From positions 1 to 15,976 of the forward strand of contig JAITHQ010000228.1 in the NCBI GenBank assembly GCA_031279925.1: a DNA stretch of 15,976 nt. The letters run 5' to 3'. Position numbers and translations under genes: made by a program. Below, piece after piece: positions 7,101 through 14,519 of this stretch. The DNA is from Treponema sp. GTDB lineage: Bacteria > Spirochaetota > Spirochaetia > Treponematales > Breznakiellaceae. The notes beneath the pieces were generated by a model that did no database searches, had not been told where the DNA came from, and was given only the letters and a program-made list of their open reading frames with translations. The first letter of the stretch is position 1; every line of letters starts with the position of its first letter.

Positions 7101-9233
7101 AAAAAATACCGTGTCGTTGTTGACGAAACGATGGCTCCCGGAGCGCGAGATGGTGTCTGTATAATATTTGAAAAGAACCGCCTGCCCTTCTGGGCGGTAT
7201 GGCCCTACGCGCAGGTACTCAATAACCAAAAGGCAAACTCCTGGAAGCGGTATAACTTCTTTTGTATTGATCGTGAATACCGGAATACTCCGGTTTTCGG
7301 GATGGAACCGTTCTTTGAAGGCGGTGAAGATCAGACTGGGGCCAAACAAAATTTGGACAGCGTAAGCGAACCCGGTGTTTCTGATGTATCGTACCGGCGT
7401 TACGAAAAACTTCCCGCAGGGTTTATGGTACACGAAAAAACGGACGCAGATCAGGTGTACTGGGGTATGGTGCTTCTGGCGCCGCCGGAAGTTGTACCCT
7501 ATGGCGGTGATGAATGGAATATCGGCGTTGACTTTGGCACTACATCGACCACCGCTTTCTACAGTACAAACGGTTCGGTGCCGCAGTCGATCAGACTGCT
7601 TACCGAATATGAATGGATACCGGGAAAAGAAAAGCCCATAACGCAAAACGCCGTTGAAATCGATAGAAAGATACTCTGTAACTCGGATACGGCAAGCGTG
7701 AATGAAATGGAAAAATATTTCATTGACAAGCAGTGTTTCAATCAAAACGGCTGGATTACCGCATGGGAAGTTATGGACACGGTGAGTGACGATACCCATG
7801 AAACAATATTCAGGGACGGACGCATATTCTGGCATAACCACGAGAATTTCAAAGACCTGAACGCCAGAGAACCACGGCGGAAAAACCTGAAAACCAACAT
7901 AAAATGGGAAACGACCTCTCAATACAGCGGCAAGTATTTGAATCAGCTTTTGACGCAGATTGTGTACCACGCGGCAAAAAGAGGAGCTCGTAAAATCAAC
8001 TGGTTCTTTTCGTATCCAACAGCTTTTGGGTTTCATCACCTTGCTGAGTTCAGCGAAATGCTTGGAAGTCTTCTTGATGGTCTTAGGCAAGAGACGGGTA
8101 TTGAGCAGGTCTTTAACGGGCAGGACAGTATGCTTCCTGAAAGCATGGCGGCGGCTTACTACTTTAGAAAAAAGGATGAGCGTCAAGGGGTGTTTTTGTG
8201 CGTTGATATAGGCGGCGGCACCAGCGATATTTCGCTTTGGATTAAAAAAGAATATGCCTTCCAAAGCTCGATCCGGTTTGCTTCGCGGGATATGTTTGTA
8301 GAACCCTTAAAACTTTTACTTAAGCAGGATTCGGTAATGCACACGGTACGGACGCCAAATCCCGCCGATGGCATTAATACGATGCTTGAGTTTGGCAGAG
8401 ATGACGCGAGCCTTTCGGATGAACGGATAAAGTCGATTATCGAAGTAGCGCTTGTTGAGTATCTTCCCGATTTTAAGAAGCGTCTGAACAGCCTTGCTGG
8501 CCAGGACCTTGCCGCGTATAAAAACTTTAGATACCGGGTACTCATCGCCTATTCCGGCCTTGTGTATTACCTTGCCGGTATTATCGCGCAGCTCTGTATC
8601 GAGGAAAAAATCGATAAGGATACGACCAAAATCGTATTGGGGCTTTCCGGCAAAGGGGCGAAAATGACGGACTGGATTAACGCCTATACCCAGCTTATCT
8701 ATGGCGCGGCCCAAACGCTTATCAAGGAGAAGACCGGAGGCGTTGAGATAGAACTGCTTGAAAAATTTGAGCCCAAGGCCGCAAAGACCGAAACAGCCAC
8801 AGGGCTTATTGCCAATTTGGATGGAAGCGGCAAGCTGCCGGACAGACAGGGCGAAGCGAATTCTAAAATCTTCATGGGCGCTTCGATTGAACTTACGGAC
8901 GGCAAAACAACAAAAAACCTGAGCGCGGGTGAATCTATCGATCCGTACTCAGATTCGGACAAAGACGGGTTCTATTACCACCTGGAAAACTTGAAGGTGA
9001 ATTTTACCGGAGAATTGCCCGAAATGGAAGGGTTCATCAATTTCTTTAACAATATAGCGCGGCAGACAAGGGGCGATATCAACCCGATTGATGAAAACTG
9101 GTGGGAGCGGCATAAAAAGGACCTGCGGAATCAGTTTAAAACGGTCTTTGAGAACACGCTGGCCGAAAAGCGTTTTGAGGCGCCCTTTATCGTGATGATC
9201 CGGGTGTTTCTTATGGAGTACAACAATGATTAA
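4200..9233 (+). CDS. Giant tubulin-like plus Hsp70/actin-like fusion NTPase, about 1677 aa
   Basis: The N-terminus matches the tubulin/FtsZ fold: IVGIGGTGHK (6-15) as first nucleotide loop, IDADD (46-50) where FtsZ has an Asp/Asn contact, and GSIFGGTGAS (174-183) as the Gly-rich tubulin signature. It fits the large tubulin-like family (Pfam Tubulin_2; FtsZl-2 of Makarova and Koonin). The C-terminal third has an actin/Hsp70-type ATPase core: phosphate-1 IGVDFGTTST (1108-1117), connect-1 PESMAAAYY (1313-1321), phosphate-2 VDIGGGTSD (1335-1343) and adenosine loop LGLSGKGAKM (1480-1489). The roughly 500 residues between (about 600-1100) are unassigned; their Trp/Tyr-rich end resembles the region before the ATPase core of some bacterial Hsp70-like proteins. 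I chose ATG 4200, with AAGGAG 9 bases upstream; a frame extending to 4128 overlaps the previous gene. No signal peptide or membrane helix is evident, so it is cytoplasmic. Its stop overlaps the next start. Confidence 0.85.
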   Translation: MAKLHIVGIGGTGHKVLQSAIHLAACGAFKGKVGTHEISEVRVMTIDADDSNGNLNLTQKTLEAYQAFKSAISGGEFGLADIAAGKTLNMRLYDGEKDSINKTFNIAKFSGRGEDALLRFLYTDAEIDAEFNQGFYGHTSIGTLIVENMFNDEKSGWKDFESSITDGDFVVVTGSIFGGTGASAIPVALQNLSALKEKKSFNLAAIMLTPYFNAVGDIQEAGQLQPDSSKFQVKAKAGLYYYRLQNRYKLTDALYIIGEPESNYSNEAASRGSLKQLNKAHPMELFAATGIFDFIVESKDRTGKNGIITADRDKTKEGDYCYTWGMLQKAGQNFPSAMQNFLRIAIFYNKMLYNDIKNQNGPGVWQSLYEKKSSDEKSPDKGKLCDLRDASNNLLFENIYGYLRLFVDWMYDLHKKNLIDIDKNPDAWEPDTRVRFFNTGGHDDGDLFNNKPVTNYALPGFDDLVYNERDARKPEWIYAMLCEKLPARNKSQKGGPFAALFDSLFELIKAPQKKGAFDKTSGPEKIDYDSVFYFSQENNVTPQRGNAGANKLWTSADSKLLFDIADGLPNTTGKNFTRNDMSIPSPWSIFIMNELALTEEKFKQINKNAFNQWCGILALVALRKLNGYDDLQLESLNYADETDAFITTARNTCTPQSFIFGDLKNQDWTKCVRVSLNGKTLAFLANNTLVCPAYTLEDTKIVLNKMAPTIVNAEGEFLPPENYFSSTSSPKNLKAKHGLRLFLEDLQKALTEAVNDSNGKLIEKLQKHTDTFLAALGGDKITPIPSINITAYKKITSVETLFDRLCPEDHGPKEESPFMLDGMLAEAKEKVVLIGDNICEISWTSPDAAEIHITDQLLYNKVDAANIPGLHGQVKNNIRLVWDDKLLADSMVMITRGDAPVFEQVLSNPSLPAEYEIIWPVYADLAKWFSMEALNRMLSVSMTRDTVTVTLTLKVKGSYGNGRHIVQKKYRVVVDETMAPGARDGVCIIFEKNRLPFWAVWPYAQVLNNQKANSWKRYNFFCIDREYRNTPVFGMEPFFEGGEDQTGAKQNLDSVSEPGVSDVSYRRYEKLPAGFMVHEKTDADQVYWGMVLLAPPEVVPYGGDEWNIGVDFGTTSTTAFYSTNGSVPQSIRLLTEYEWIPGKEKPITQNAVEIDRKILCNSDTASVNEMEKYFIDKQCFNQNGWITAWEVMDTVSDDTHETIFRDGRIFWHNHENFKDLNAREPRRKNLKTNIKWETTSQYSGKYLNQLLTQIVYHAAKRGARKINWFFSYPTAFGFHHLAEFSEMLGSLLDGLRQETGIEQVFNGQDSMLPESMAAAYYFRKKDERQGVFLCVDIGGGTSDISLWIKKEYAFQSSIRFASRDMFVEPLKLLLKQDSVMHTVRTPNPADGINTMLEFGRDDASLSDERIKSIIEVALVEYLPDFKKRLNSLAGQDLAAYKNFRYRVLIAYSGLVYYLAGIIAQLCIEEKIDKDTTKIVLGLSGKGAKMTDWINAYTQLIYGAAQTLIKEKTGGVEIELLEKFEPKAAKTETATGLIANLDGSGKLPDRQGEANSKIFMGASIELTDGKTTKNLSAGESIDPYSDSDKDGFYYHLENLKVNFTGELPEMEGFINFFNNIARQTRGDINPIDENWWERHKKDLRNQFKTVFENTLAEKRFEAPFIVMIRVFLMEYNND

Positions 9234-9987
9234 GCTGAATTCCGCCGCTGACCTTGTTACGCTTGCCGCCGCCGCGTTTGCCCTTGCCGGTTTTGCGCTT
9301 GCGGTACTTAGCCTGGTTTTGGGGGCAAGAAAGAAAAATCTTGCCGCCCTGAACGCGCGGCTTGATGACTTTGAAAGAGAAAGCAATAAAAATCACACGG
9401 CATTGCAGAGCTCGCTTGAGAACTTGAAAACCGCGCTGCGGCGGGAGCAAAGCGAAGCGGCGCCGTGGGTTGATCCGGTTGACGCGCTTAAAAGCCGCGT
9501 GGACGCGTTGGAGCGGAATATGCGTAATTCCGATGCTGCCAACAAAACTGCGGCGGAAGTTCTTACGCAGCGCGCCGACGCAGAGGAAGATGCCAGGAAA
9601 AAAGAGGAGGAGAACAGGAAAATACGGGAGGACATCAAAAAAGGCGCGCTTGACCCGCTTGAAGTATTTAATTCCTGGGCGGCAAATCCGGCGGCTCCCC
9701 TGCCGGAAGCGTTCTATTACCTGCACGGCGAGTTCAGGATTCGCGGAACCCATACGTTCAAGGAATCCGCCGCTCCTTCCCGGTGGATAACCAACCGGGA
9801 AGGGAGCAAAAAATACCTGCTGCCAAACCCGAACTTTTTTGACCAGATGACCAACATCAGCGAGCTGTACACCATGAACCGGGCACAGCTTAAGGGGAAG
9901 GGGCAGAACAGAATACGGGTAATAAAACCCTGCGAAATGGCTGATAAAGGCTGGATCGATTATCCAGGAGAATTGCAGCATTTGTAA
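9226..9987 (+). CDS. Membrane-anchored coiled-coil protein with shared C-terminal domain, 253 aa
   Basis: Residues 9-34 form one Ala/Leu-rich membrane helix, residues of about 38-140 are a coiled coil rich in Ala, Glu, Arg and Lys, and residues 148-253 form a compact domain also found in the next gene. That domain has the landmarks GEFRIR, KKYLLPNP, FDQMTNISELY, GKGQNR and GWIDYPGEL. I do not recognise it; the conserved basic and aromatic residues suggest a binding fold. The start ATG overlaps the stop of the giant gene by eight bases, with GGAG 7 bases upstream, implying translational coupling and near-matched output. Topology would put the coiled coil and domain on one side of the inner membrane, most simply the cytoplasm, where they could contact the tubulin/actin-like protein. 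Confidence 0.75.
   Translation: MIKLNSAADLVTLAAAAFALAGFALAVLSLVLGARKKNLAALNARLDDFERESNKNHTALQSSLENLKTALRREQSEAAPWVDPVDALKSRVDALERNMRNSDAANKTAAEVLTQRADAEEDARKKEEENRKIREDIKKGALDPLEVFNSWAANPAAPLPEAFYYLHGEFRIRGTHTFKESAAPSRWITNREGSKKYLLPNPNFFDQMTNISELYTMNRAQLKGKGQNRIRVIKPCEMADKGWIDYPGELQHL
9811..9987 (+). repeat. Direct DNA repeat shared with 10389-10565, copy 1
   Basis: The 3' ends of the two paralogous genes align base for base without gaps at high identity, including a 27-base identical run (9838-9864 against 10416-10442). Identity remains high up to and past the stop codon, while the 5' halves are unrelated. Confidence 0.75.
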
Positions 9988-10004
9988 AGCTGCCAGGATG
10001 TAAC

Positions 10005-10565
10005 ATGAGCGAGCAAGAGGTTCTGACCCATCTCCAGGAGGTAATAAAATTGTACAGGCGCGATTCTTCCGTGCTTAAACAATTGCAGAAAGCGCATCAG
10101 GAGTTAAAAAAATATTCCGATGAAAATCTGCGTAAAATCGCGGAACTGCAAACGGAAAACCAGCGTCTACGGAATGTTCCCGCGCCAAAAGCCGTGGAAC
10201 CTCTGGAACATGAAGAACAGCCGGCGGCGGATATTGATGATTTTAACAAATGGGCGGCCAGTCCCGTTCCCGTGCTGCCTTCCGGCTTTTCCTATACTGA
10301 GGGCGAATTCAGGATACGGGCAAAAAACGCCTATAGATTATCGTCCTCAAACGGATCCAAGTGGATTGTAAACACGAAGGGCGGTAAAAAGTATTTGCTG
10401 CCAAACCCGCTCTCCTTTGACCAGATGACCAACATCAGCGAGTTATACGCCATGAACAGGGTACATCTCAGGGGGAAGGGGCAGAACAGAATGAGGGTCA
10501 AAAAACCCTGCGAAATAGCTGATAACGGCTGGATCGATTATCCGGGAGAATTACAGCTTTTGTAA
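10005..10565 (+). CDS. Soluble coiled-coil paralogue with the same C-terminal domain, 186 aa
   Basis: Residues of about 5-60 are a coiled coil (helical, with repeated Leu and Glu/Lys), followed by a Pro-rich linker (62-78) and the same roughly 106-residue domain as the previous protein (80-186: GEFRIR, KKYLLPNP, FDQMTNISELY, GKGQNR, GWIDYPGEL). Unlike its neighbour it has no membrane helix, so the pair supplies one anchored and one free version of the domain. The gene starts 17 bases after the previous stop, with AGGA about 6 bases before the ATG. A partial gene duplication followed by replacement of the N-terminus, or gene conversion of the 3' end, explains the pattern. The coiled coil could pair with that of the neighbour or of the later membrane proteins. 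Confidence 0.75.
   Translation: MSEQEVLTHLQEVIKLYRRDSSVLKQLQKAHQELKKYSDENLRKIAELQTENQRLRNVPAPKAVEPLEHEEQPAADIDDFNKWAASPVPVLPSGFSYTEGEFRIRAKNAYRLSSSNGSKWIVNTKGGKKYLLPNPLSFDQMTNISELYAMNRVHLRGKGQNRMRVKKPCEIADNGWIDYPGELQLL
10389..10565 (+). repeat. Direct DNA repeat shared with 9811-9987, copy 2
   Basis: This is the second copy of the paralogue 3' end. Differences from copy 1 are scattered substitutions, many at codon third positions, without indels. Confidence 0.75.
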
Positions 10566-10602
10566 AGCGGTAACAATTTTGTAACGAAAAAAGGAGTGTG
10601 CT

Positions 10603-11829
10603 ATGTCAACATTTGGCATCGTGATATATATTTTGTGGCTGGTGTTTCTTTTTCTTTTGCCCGCGCTGGTTTTTGCCCGTTTCTTGCTGCTGCCGGAAAA
10701 CCTGGCCCGTCTTGAAGGGCTTGCCGTAGATCCTTATTTTGACCAGGAAAAAAATGTAACGCGCGTCAATACAAACTATGATGAATTTGCGGCGGCGGTC
10801 TGCGCCGGCGCCGGTTCTGTTTCAGAAAAGAATTTTTTGGTCAAAATTGTTCATAAATTGAAGCTCCCGGGCAAATTCAATATCCCTCTTGCGATTCTAG
10901 GCGTCATGTGCGGGGACGCGCGCATTGGCGTAAAATACCATCCGCATCTGTATCTGGCCCGTTATAAAAACAGTATCCGCCATTTTACCGGTTATGCCGT
11001 GCTGGGAAGTTTTCTGCCGGCCCTGGTTTTGTTGTTAAAACCCAACCCGGAAAACCTGTTTAATGTTATGGTGCCGCAGGTCTGCGGCCTTGGCCTCGTG
11101 TTCATTCTGTACCTGGTACTGCGTTATCTGTTTGAGGCGTTCGAGACGGTCTTTTATAAAAACTGGTTCGACGGGATTCTCAATTTCGATGTCTTGTCGT
11201 TCCAAAAAATACGCCCCCAGGTATTGGATTCACTGGACACGGTTTTTCAACAGAGTATGTGGAAAAATCTTAATGAAGGAAACGATGCCCTTGCCGGGCA
11301 AATAGAAAAGTTTCGCCAGTTCCGGGAACAGGGCCAGGAACTTTCCGGTAAAGAAATAGTTGAGACTGCGCGGACAACGACTGCCGGGCTGGAAGAACTC
11401 AAGGAAGCGCTGGAAAAAATCTGCGTCAAAGCGGACGAGTCGTTCCAGCGCCTTAATTCAATCGCCAGCCGTAACAGCGTTAACATAAACGTTATTACCG
11501 AAAACACGCGCAGCATGATAGACCTAAGAGACCTCCTGCTGGAGTGGCGGAATGGACCCCAGAATACTGAACAAAAAGCCTTGCAAGAAATAACAGAAGC
11601 GCTGGTACATTCCATACGGCAGAGTTTTAGAAACATGGAAAACACCGTTGAGATTAACGCCAAAGGATTGAGCGAATCCTTTGAAGGCTTTTTTAACGTT
11701 TGCCATAGTCTTAGCGTTCTCCCTACAATCGATGACGAGCAGGCGCTTATCACGGCGCTGCAGGAGCTGAACAGGCATTTACGCGCCGCAGTTAAAGAAA
11801 CCGGCGGCGAAACAAACAGCGAGGTGTAA
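10603..11829 (+). CDS. Three-TM membrane protein with long coiled-coil tail, 408 aa
   Basis: Membrane helices are likely at residues 4-28, 129-146 and 156-178. Between the first and second lies a soluble segment of about 100 residues. After the third, residues 180-408 are helical with strong coiled-coil character and resemble the signalling helices of chemoreceptors in style (Glu/Ala/Leu/Thr/Asn-rich, SIASRNSVNINVITENTRSM), though I see no methyl-accepting signature. I cannot assign a family. AAGGAG sits 6 bases before the ATG, and the gene ends two bases before the next. It probably forms an oligomeric membrane platform for the cytoplasmic tubulin/actin-like protein, possibly together with the following coiled-coil protein; that is an inference from architecture and position. 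Confidence 0.7.
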   Translation: MSTFGIVIYILWLVFLFLLPALVFARFLLLPENLARLEGLAVDPYFDQEKNVTRVNTNYDEFAAAVCAGAGSVSEKNFLVKIVHKLKLPGKFNIPLAILGVMCGDARIGVKYHPHLYLARYKNSIRHFTGYAVLGSFLPALVLLLKPNPENLFNVMVPQVCGLGLVFILYLVLRYLFEAFETVFYKNWFDGILNFDVLSFQKIRPQVLDSLDTVFQQSMWKNLNEGNDALAGQIEKFRQFREQGQELSGKEIVETARTTTAGLEELKEALEKICVKADESFQRLNSIASRNSVNINVITENTRSMIDLRDLLLEWRNGPQNTEQKALQEITEALVHSIRQSFRNMENTVEINAKGLSESFEGFFNVCHSLSVLPTIDDEQALITALQELNRHLRAAVKETGGETNSEV

Positions 11830-11831
11830 CC

Positions 11832-13541
11832 ATGACGAATATGGGCGTATTGCTGAATTTATTCTGTATTCTTGTAACCCTTTGCGGATTGACACGGTTG
11901 ATTATCGGTATCACGAGCGGGGAAAAAAGCCGCGCCGCCCAGTCCGTGATTGCCGCCGTGCTGAAAAAAATCTTTACCTTTGCCAGCCTTCCCTGTCTAC
12001 TCTTTGGCGCGGCGATTGTTACGGCTGATTTTTTTGCAAATGGCGCGGACATTACAAAACTGGTAATTACCGCCCTGTGCGCGGCGTTGTCAGCCTTTGT
12101 AACGTTCGCCCTGAGCATACGGCAAAGCGCCCCCTATTATTCCGGTATCCGGGAGGAGCGGACGGAACACAAAGCCGCGTTTGAATTTGCCGGCGTATGG
12201 AACGAAGCGGTAACGGTGAATACGGCGGAACACAGGTCGTTCAGCCGGTTTGCGGCAGATACCGTGTTGCGGCTTAAAGAGGTCTGTAATCAAATAGAAG
12301 GCTATATATCCTTCCAAAAAGAACACTGTTCATCCATTCTTGAAAAAAGGCTGGAATGTGAAAATATATTTACCCAGTTGGTGAAAATCGCCAAGGAATG
12401 TATCGATTCGTTTTCCAATTTCCAGGCGCGCCTTAATACGGCAAATGACGCGCTCCTGTATTTTGAAAACGACAGCAGCAAATACAGGATAGAAGACCTG
12501 CGGTGGTTTATTGAGAATCTCCAGGAACGCACCAATAAGGTTGACGAGCAAATCGAAGGGCTTAAAAACAAACTTCAGGCGGTGGCGCTTGAAACATCAG
12601 GTTCAGCATTCCTTGATTTTGCGAGACCCTACTCTTTGATAATTGGCAATTATACTACACGCCTTGAATCCGCGCTGGCTCATATAGAAGAAAAAAACAG
12701 GATCAGCGCCAACCTGGAACGGAAAATCAAGATCAGCGCCGAGCTTGAAGAAATTATCACCGTAATAGGCAAGGCGGCCGAGGAATTAAAAAAGGGAATC
12801 GACGCTTTCAAGCGCGATGCCGAAGCGAAAATAGAGGCCCTCCGCGAAGAACTTTCGGCGGCGGCGCGGCGGACGGCGGAAGCGGAACGGCGGGCGGAGA
12901 GCGCGGAAGCGCAAATGAAGACCCTGGAGAAGACGCAGGCCGGAATAACAACGAAAGGATACGAGGCTTTGCAAAAGAAATACCGCAAGGCTCTCTTGGG
13001 CATCGCTGCCGGCGTATTTGCGGTCATTATCACAATTTTTGTTGCCATAGGTCAAAATAATAAGATAAAAGACTTGTATAATTCGGCCTCGTTGAATTAT
13101 GAACAATTAGAACAGGAATTTAAAACCTTAGAACAGGAATTTGAAAGCTCAAAAACCATTTGGGAGGTACATGCTACATCGCTTAAAATAGGGAATGCCG
13201 ACAAGAATAATAAATGGATAACAAAACCCGGTGAACCTATAAGCGCGGATGATGTTCGTCTTCTTAACCCGTATCTTACCGTTGATTCGTTACTTTCAGG
13301 GAACAGGACTTTTTATATAAAAATAATCGAACCTGACGGCACTATTAACAGCGATCCGGCTGTATCTCCCGAAGGTTACAGCTTTCAACGGGTACGAAAC
13401 CTTGCCGCCGGAAAAAATCAGGAGATTGATTTGGACGGCTGGGGAAACGGCGATCAGAGTATATATAAGGCGGGGACCTATACCGTCGAAGTCTGGTACG
13501 AGGGCGTACGCCTTATCACCGGGAATTTTACGCTGGATTGA
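11832..13541 (+). CDS. Four-TM coiled-coil protein with C-terminal beta-sandwich domain, 569 aa
   Basis: Three membrane helices lie near the N-terminus (about 5-27, 46-66, 76-96), then a very long coiled coil (about 115-380), a fourth membrane helix (about 388-406), a short second coil with the repeat EQEFKTLEQEFE, and a C-terminal domain (about 445-569). That domain has alternating strands and the landmarks LNPYLTVDSLLSG, YIKIIEPDG, DLDGWGNGD and AGTYTVEVWYEG. It resembles an Ig-like beta-sandwich found at the C-terminus of various bacterial membrane proteins, as I remember them from Bacteroidetes; I cannot name the family. Three helices before the coil and one after would place coil and C-terminal domain on opposite sides of the membrane. 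GAGGT lies 6 bases before the ATG. As the last gene, it could link the cytoplasmic machine to the periplasm. Confidence 0.7.
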   Translation: MTNMGVLLNLFCILVTLCGLTRLIIGITSGEKSRAAQSVIAAVLKKIFTFASLPCLLFGAAIVTADFFANGADITKLVITALCAALSAFVTFALSIRQSAPYYSGIREERTEHKAAFEFAGVWNEAVTVNTAEHRSFSRFAADTVLRLKEVCNQIEGYISFQKEHCSSILEKRLECENIFTQLVKIAKECIDSFSNFQARLNTANDALLYFENDSSKYRIEDLRWFIENLQERTNKVDEQIEGLKNKLQAVALETSGSAFLDFARPYSLIIGNYTTRLESALAHIEEKNRISANLERKIKISAELEEIITVIGKAAEELKKGIDAFKRDAEAKIEALREELSAAARRTAEAERRAESAEAQMKTLEKTQAGITTKGYEALQKKYRKALLGIAAGVFAVIITIFVAIGQNNKIKDLYNSASLNYEQLEQEFKTLEQEFESSKTIWEVHATSLKIGNADKNNKWITKPGEPISADDVRLLNPYLTVDSLLSGNRTFYIKIIEPDGTINSDPAVSPEGYSFQRVRNLAAGKNQEIDLDGWGNGDQSIYKAGTYTVEVWYEGVRLITGNFTLD

Positions 13542-13568
13542 TGCCGGTTTGATTGCAGCAGCCTCAAT

Positions 13569-13592
13569 CAGGTGTATGAAAACCTGCGATTT
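13569..13592 (+). terminator. Weak candidate terminator of the operon
   Basis: CAGGT (13569-13573) pairs with ACCTG (13582-13586) across an 8-base loop, followed by CGATTTTT. The stem is short, so this would be an inefficient terminator. I see no better one directly after the last operon gene. Confidence 0.3.
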
Positions 13593-13629
13593 TTGAGCAA
13601 AAAAAGGGAACGAAGTAGTTATGGAAATT

Positions 13630-13665
13630 CCCGGCGCTGAGTTACGCCGGGGGCCTTTCGGCCCC
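13630..13665. repeat. Two overlapping, mutually exclusive hairpins
   Basis: CCCGGCG (13630-13636) pairs with CGCCGGG (13645-13651). GGGGCC (13650-13655) pairs with GGCCCC (13660-13665) around TTTC. The two structures share bases 13650-13651, so they compete at their ends. There is no T tract on either strand. They may be 3'-end stabilisers for the operon mRNA or another member of the local hairpin family. Confidence 0.5.
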
Positions 13666-13814
13666 TATATACAAATGGGAGTATTACCCGCACTATCAAA
13701 AAGAATATCCCGATATTCCGTGCCTTTTGACGATTTCGAGAATGCGACCGTCGGGCTTTGTTCGGTGTGAAATATAAACAGGTCTTTCAACCGGTCAAAA
13801 ATTGATTTGCTCAT
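13665..13814 (-). CDS. Doubtful short ORF, 49 aa
   Basis: The frame begins MSKSIFDRLKDLFIF at an ATG overlapping the stop of the WYL pseudogene remnant (GTATGA), and runs into the hairpins at 13630-13665. It has a weak GGGGGA upstream and no recognisable domain. Given the decay around it, it is more likely debris than a gene. Another frame here reads DGRILEIVKRHGISGYSF before a stop, equally unassigned. Confidence 0.2.
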   Translation of the reverse strand: MSKSIFDRLKDLFIFHTEQSPTVAFSKSSKGTEYRDILFDSAGNTPICI

Positions 13815-13935
13815 ACGTCCCCCATTTGCGTGGTGGTAAACTTGACATACACCAAGCCGTCTTCCCGCTGTTACACCGTCCGGGTGTCGTGCCATTGCCG
13901 TTCAAGCGCGCAGGTGCCGATTTCGTTGGTTATTA

Positions 13936-14519
13936 TAGTCATTTAATAAAACAGAGCTAAAGGAAAATTAAGAGATACCGATAAATAATAGCGTTTACAG
14001 ATGCAGTGCATACCTTCGCCCTCAAGCGAATTCCCGCCTGGAAACGGGTATACGTAGACGAAAGCGGCATAAACCATGATCTGTGCCGTGAGAAAGGCCG
14101 CTCATTGCGGGGCGTAAAAATCCATGACACCACACGCGGGAGGAAGTTTGGCCGTACCAACGTACGTGGCGGCTGCTTTGAATGGAAACCGCGTAATTGC
14201 TTCGTACTGGTATACCGGAACCACCACGGCTAGTATCTTTGAGGATTGGTTCAAAACGCGGCTGTTACCTTGTCTGCGCAAAGGTTCGACGGTGATACTG
14301 GATAACGCCCGCTTCCATCGAAAAACGGAACTCATTCCATTGGCGGGAAAAGTCAAGGTACGGCTGCTGTTTCTGCCGCCATATTCGCCTGACTTCAATC
14401 CGATAGAGAAAACCTGGGTGAATATGAAGCGGTGGTTACGGGACAATGCCTCGTATTTTCCCGTTCTTCAAGACGCGGTTTACGCCTATTTGCTTTAGCG
14501 TTTGTTTGTTAAGGCACTA
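13936..14519 (+). mobile_element. IS630-family element, internally deleted, TA target duplication
   Basis: The ends are imperfect inverted repeats. Reading inward from the flanking TA, the left is TATAGTCATTTAATAAAAC (from 13934) and the right, on the opposite strand, is TATAGTGCCTTAACAAAC (from 14521). About 16 of 24 positions match. The TA at 13934-13935 and 14520-14521 is the target duplication typical of IS630/Tc1-mariner elements. The element is about 584 bp, roughly half the usual size, because the 5' half of the transposase gene is missing. Removing it together with one TA restores the interrupted WYL frame, which confirms the boundaries. Confidence 0.85.
13960..14498 (+). pseudogene. 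IS630-family DDE transposase remnant
   Basis: Only the catalytic half remains, in three frames. Its order is KLRDTDK, a shift near 13981, then IIAFTDAV...KRVYVDESGINH with the first catalytic Asp (codon 14057-14059) and RGRKFGRTNV. An extra base near 14165 follows, then VAAALNGNRVIASYWYTG, TVILDNARFH with the second Asp, and LFLPPYSPDFNPIEKTW with the Glu. The stop is at 14496-14498. The N-terminal helix-turn-helix domain is absent. All three catalytic residues survive, but the protein cannot be made intact, so movement would need a transposase in trans. Confidence 0.9.

Noticed and set aside
6918..8264. 448-aa minus-strand ORF
   Set aside because: It is entirely antisense to the giant gene, whose plus-strand frame contains the Hsp70/actin motifs; its composition looks like a shadow frame.
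9211..9981. 256-aa minus-strand ORF
   Set aside because: It is antisense to the 253-aa coiled-coil protein, whose domain is confirmed by its paralogue.
13665..13942. Two-gene toxin-antitoxin-like pair with ATGA overlap on the minus strand
   Set aside because: The first frame starts inside the IS630 end and continues the WYL reading frame, so the overlap is a coincidence of a broken gene.
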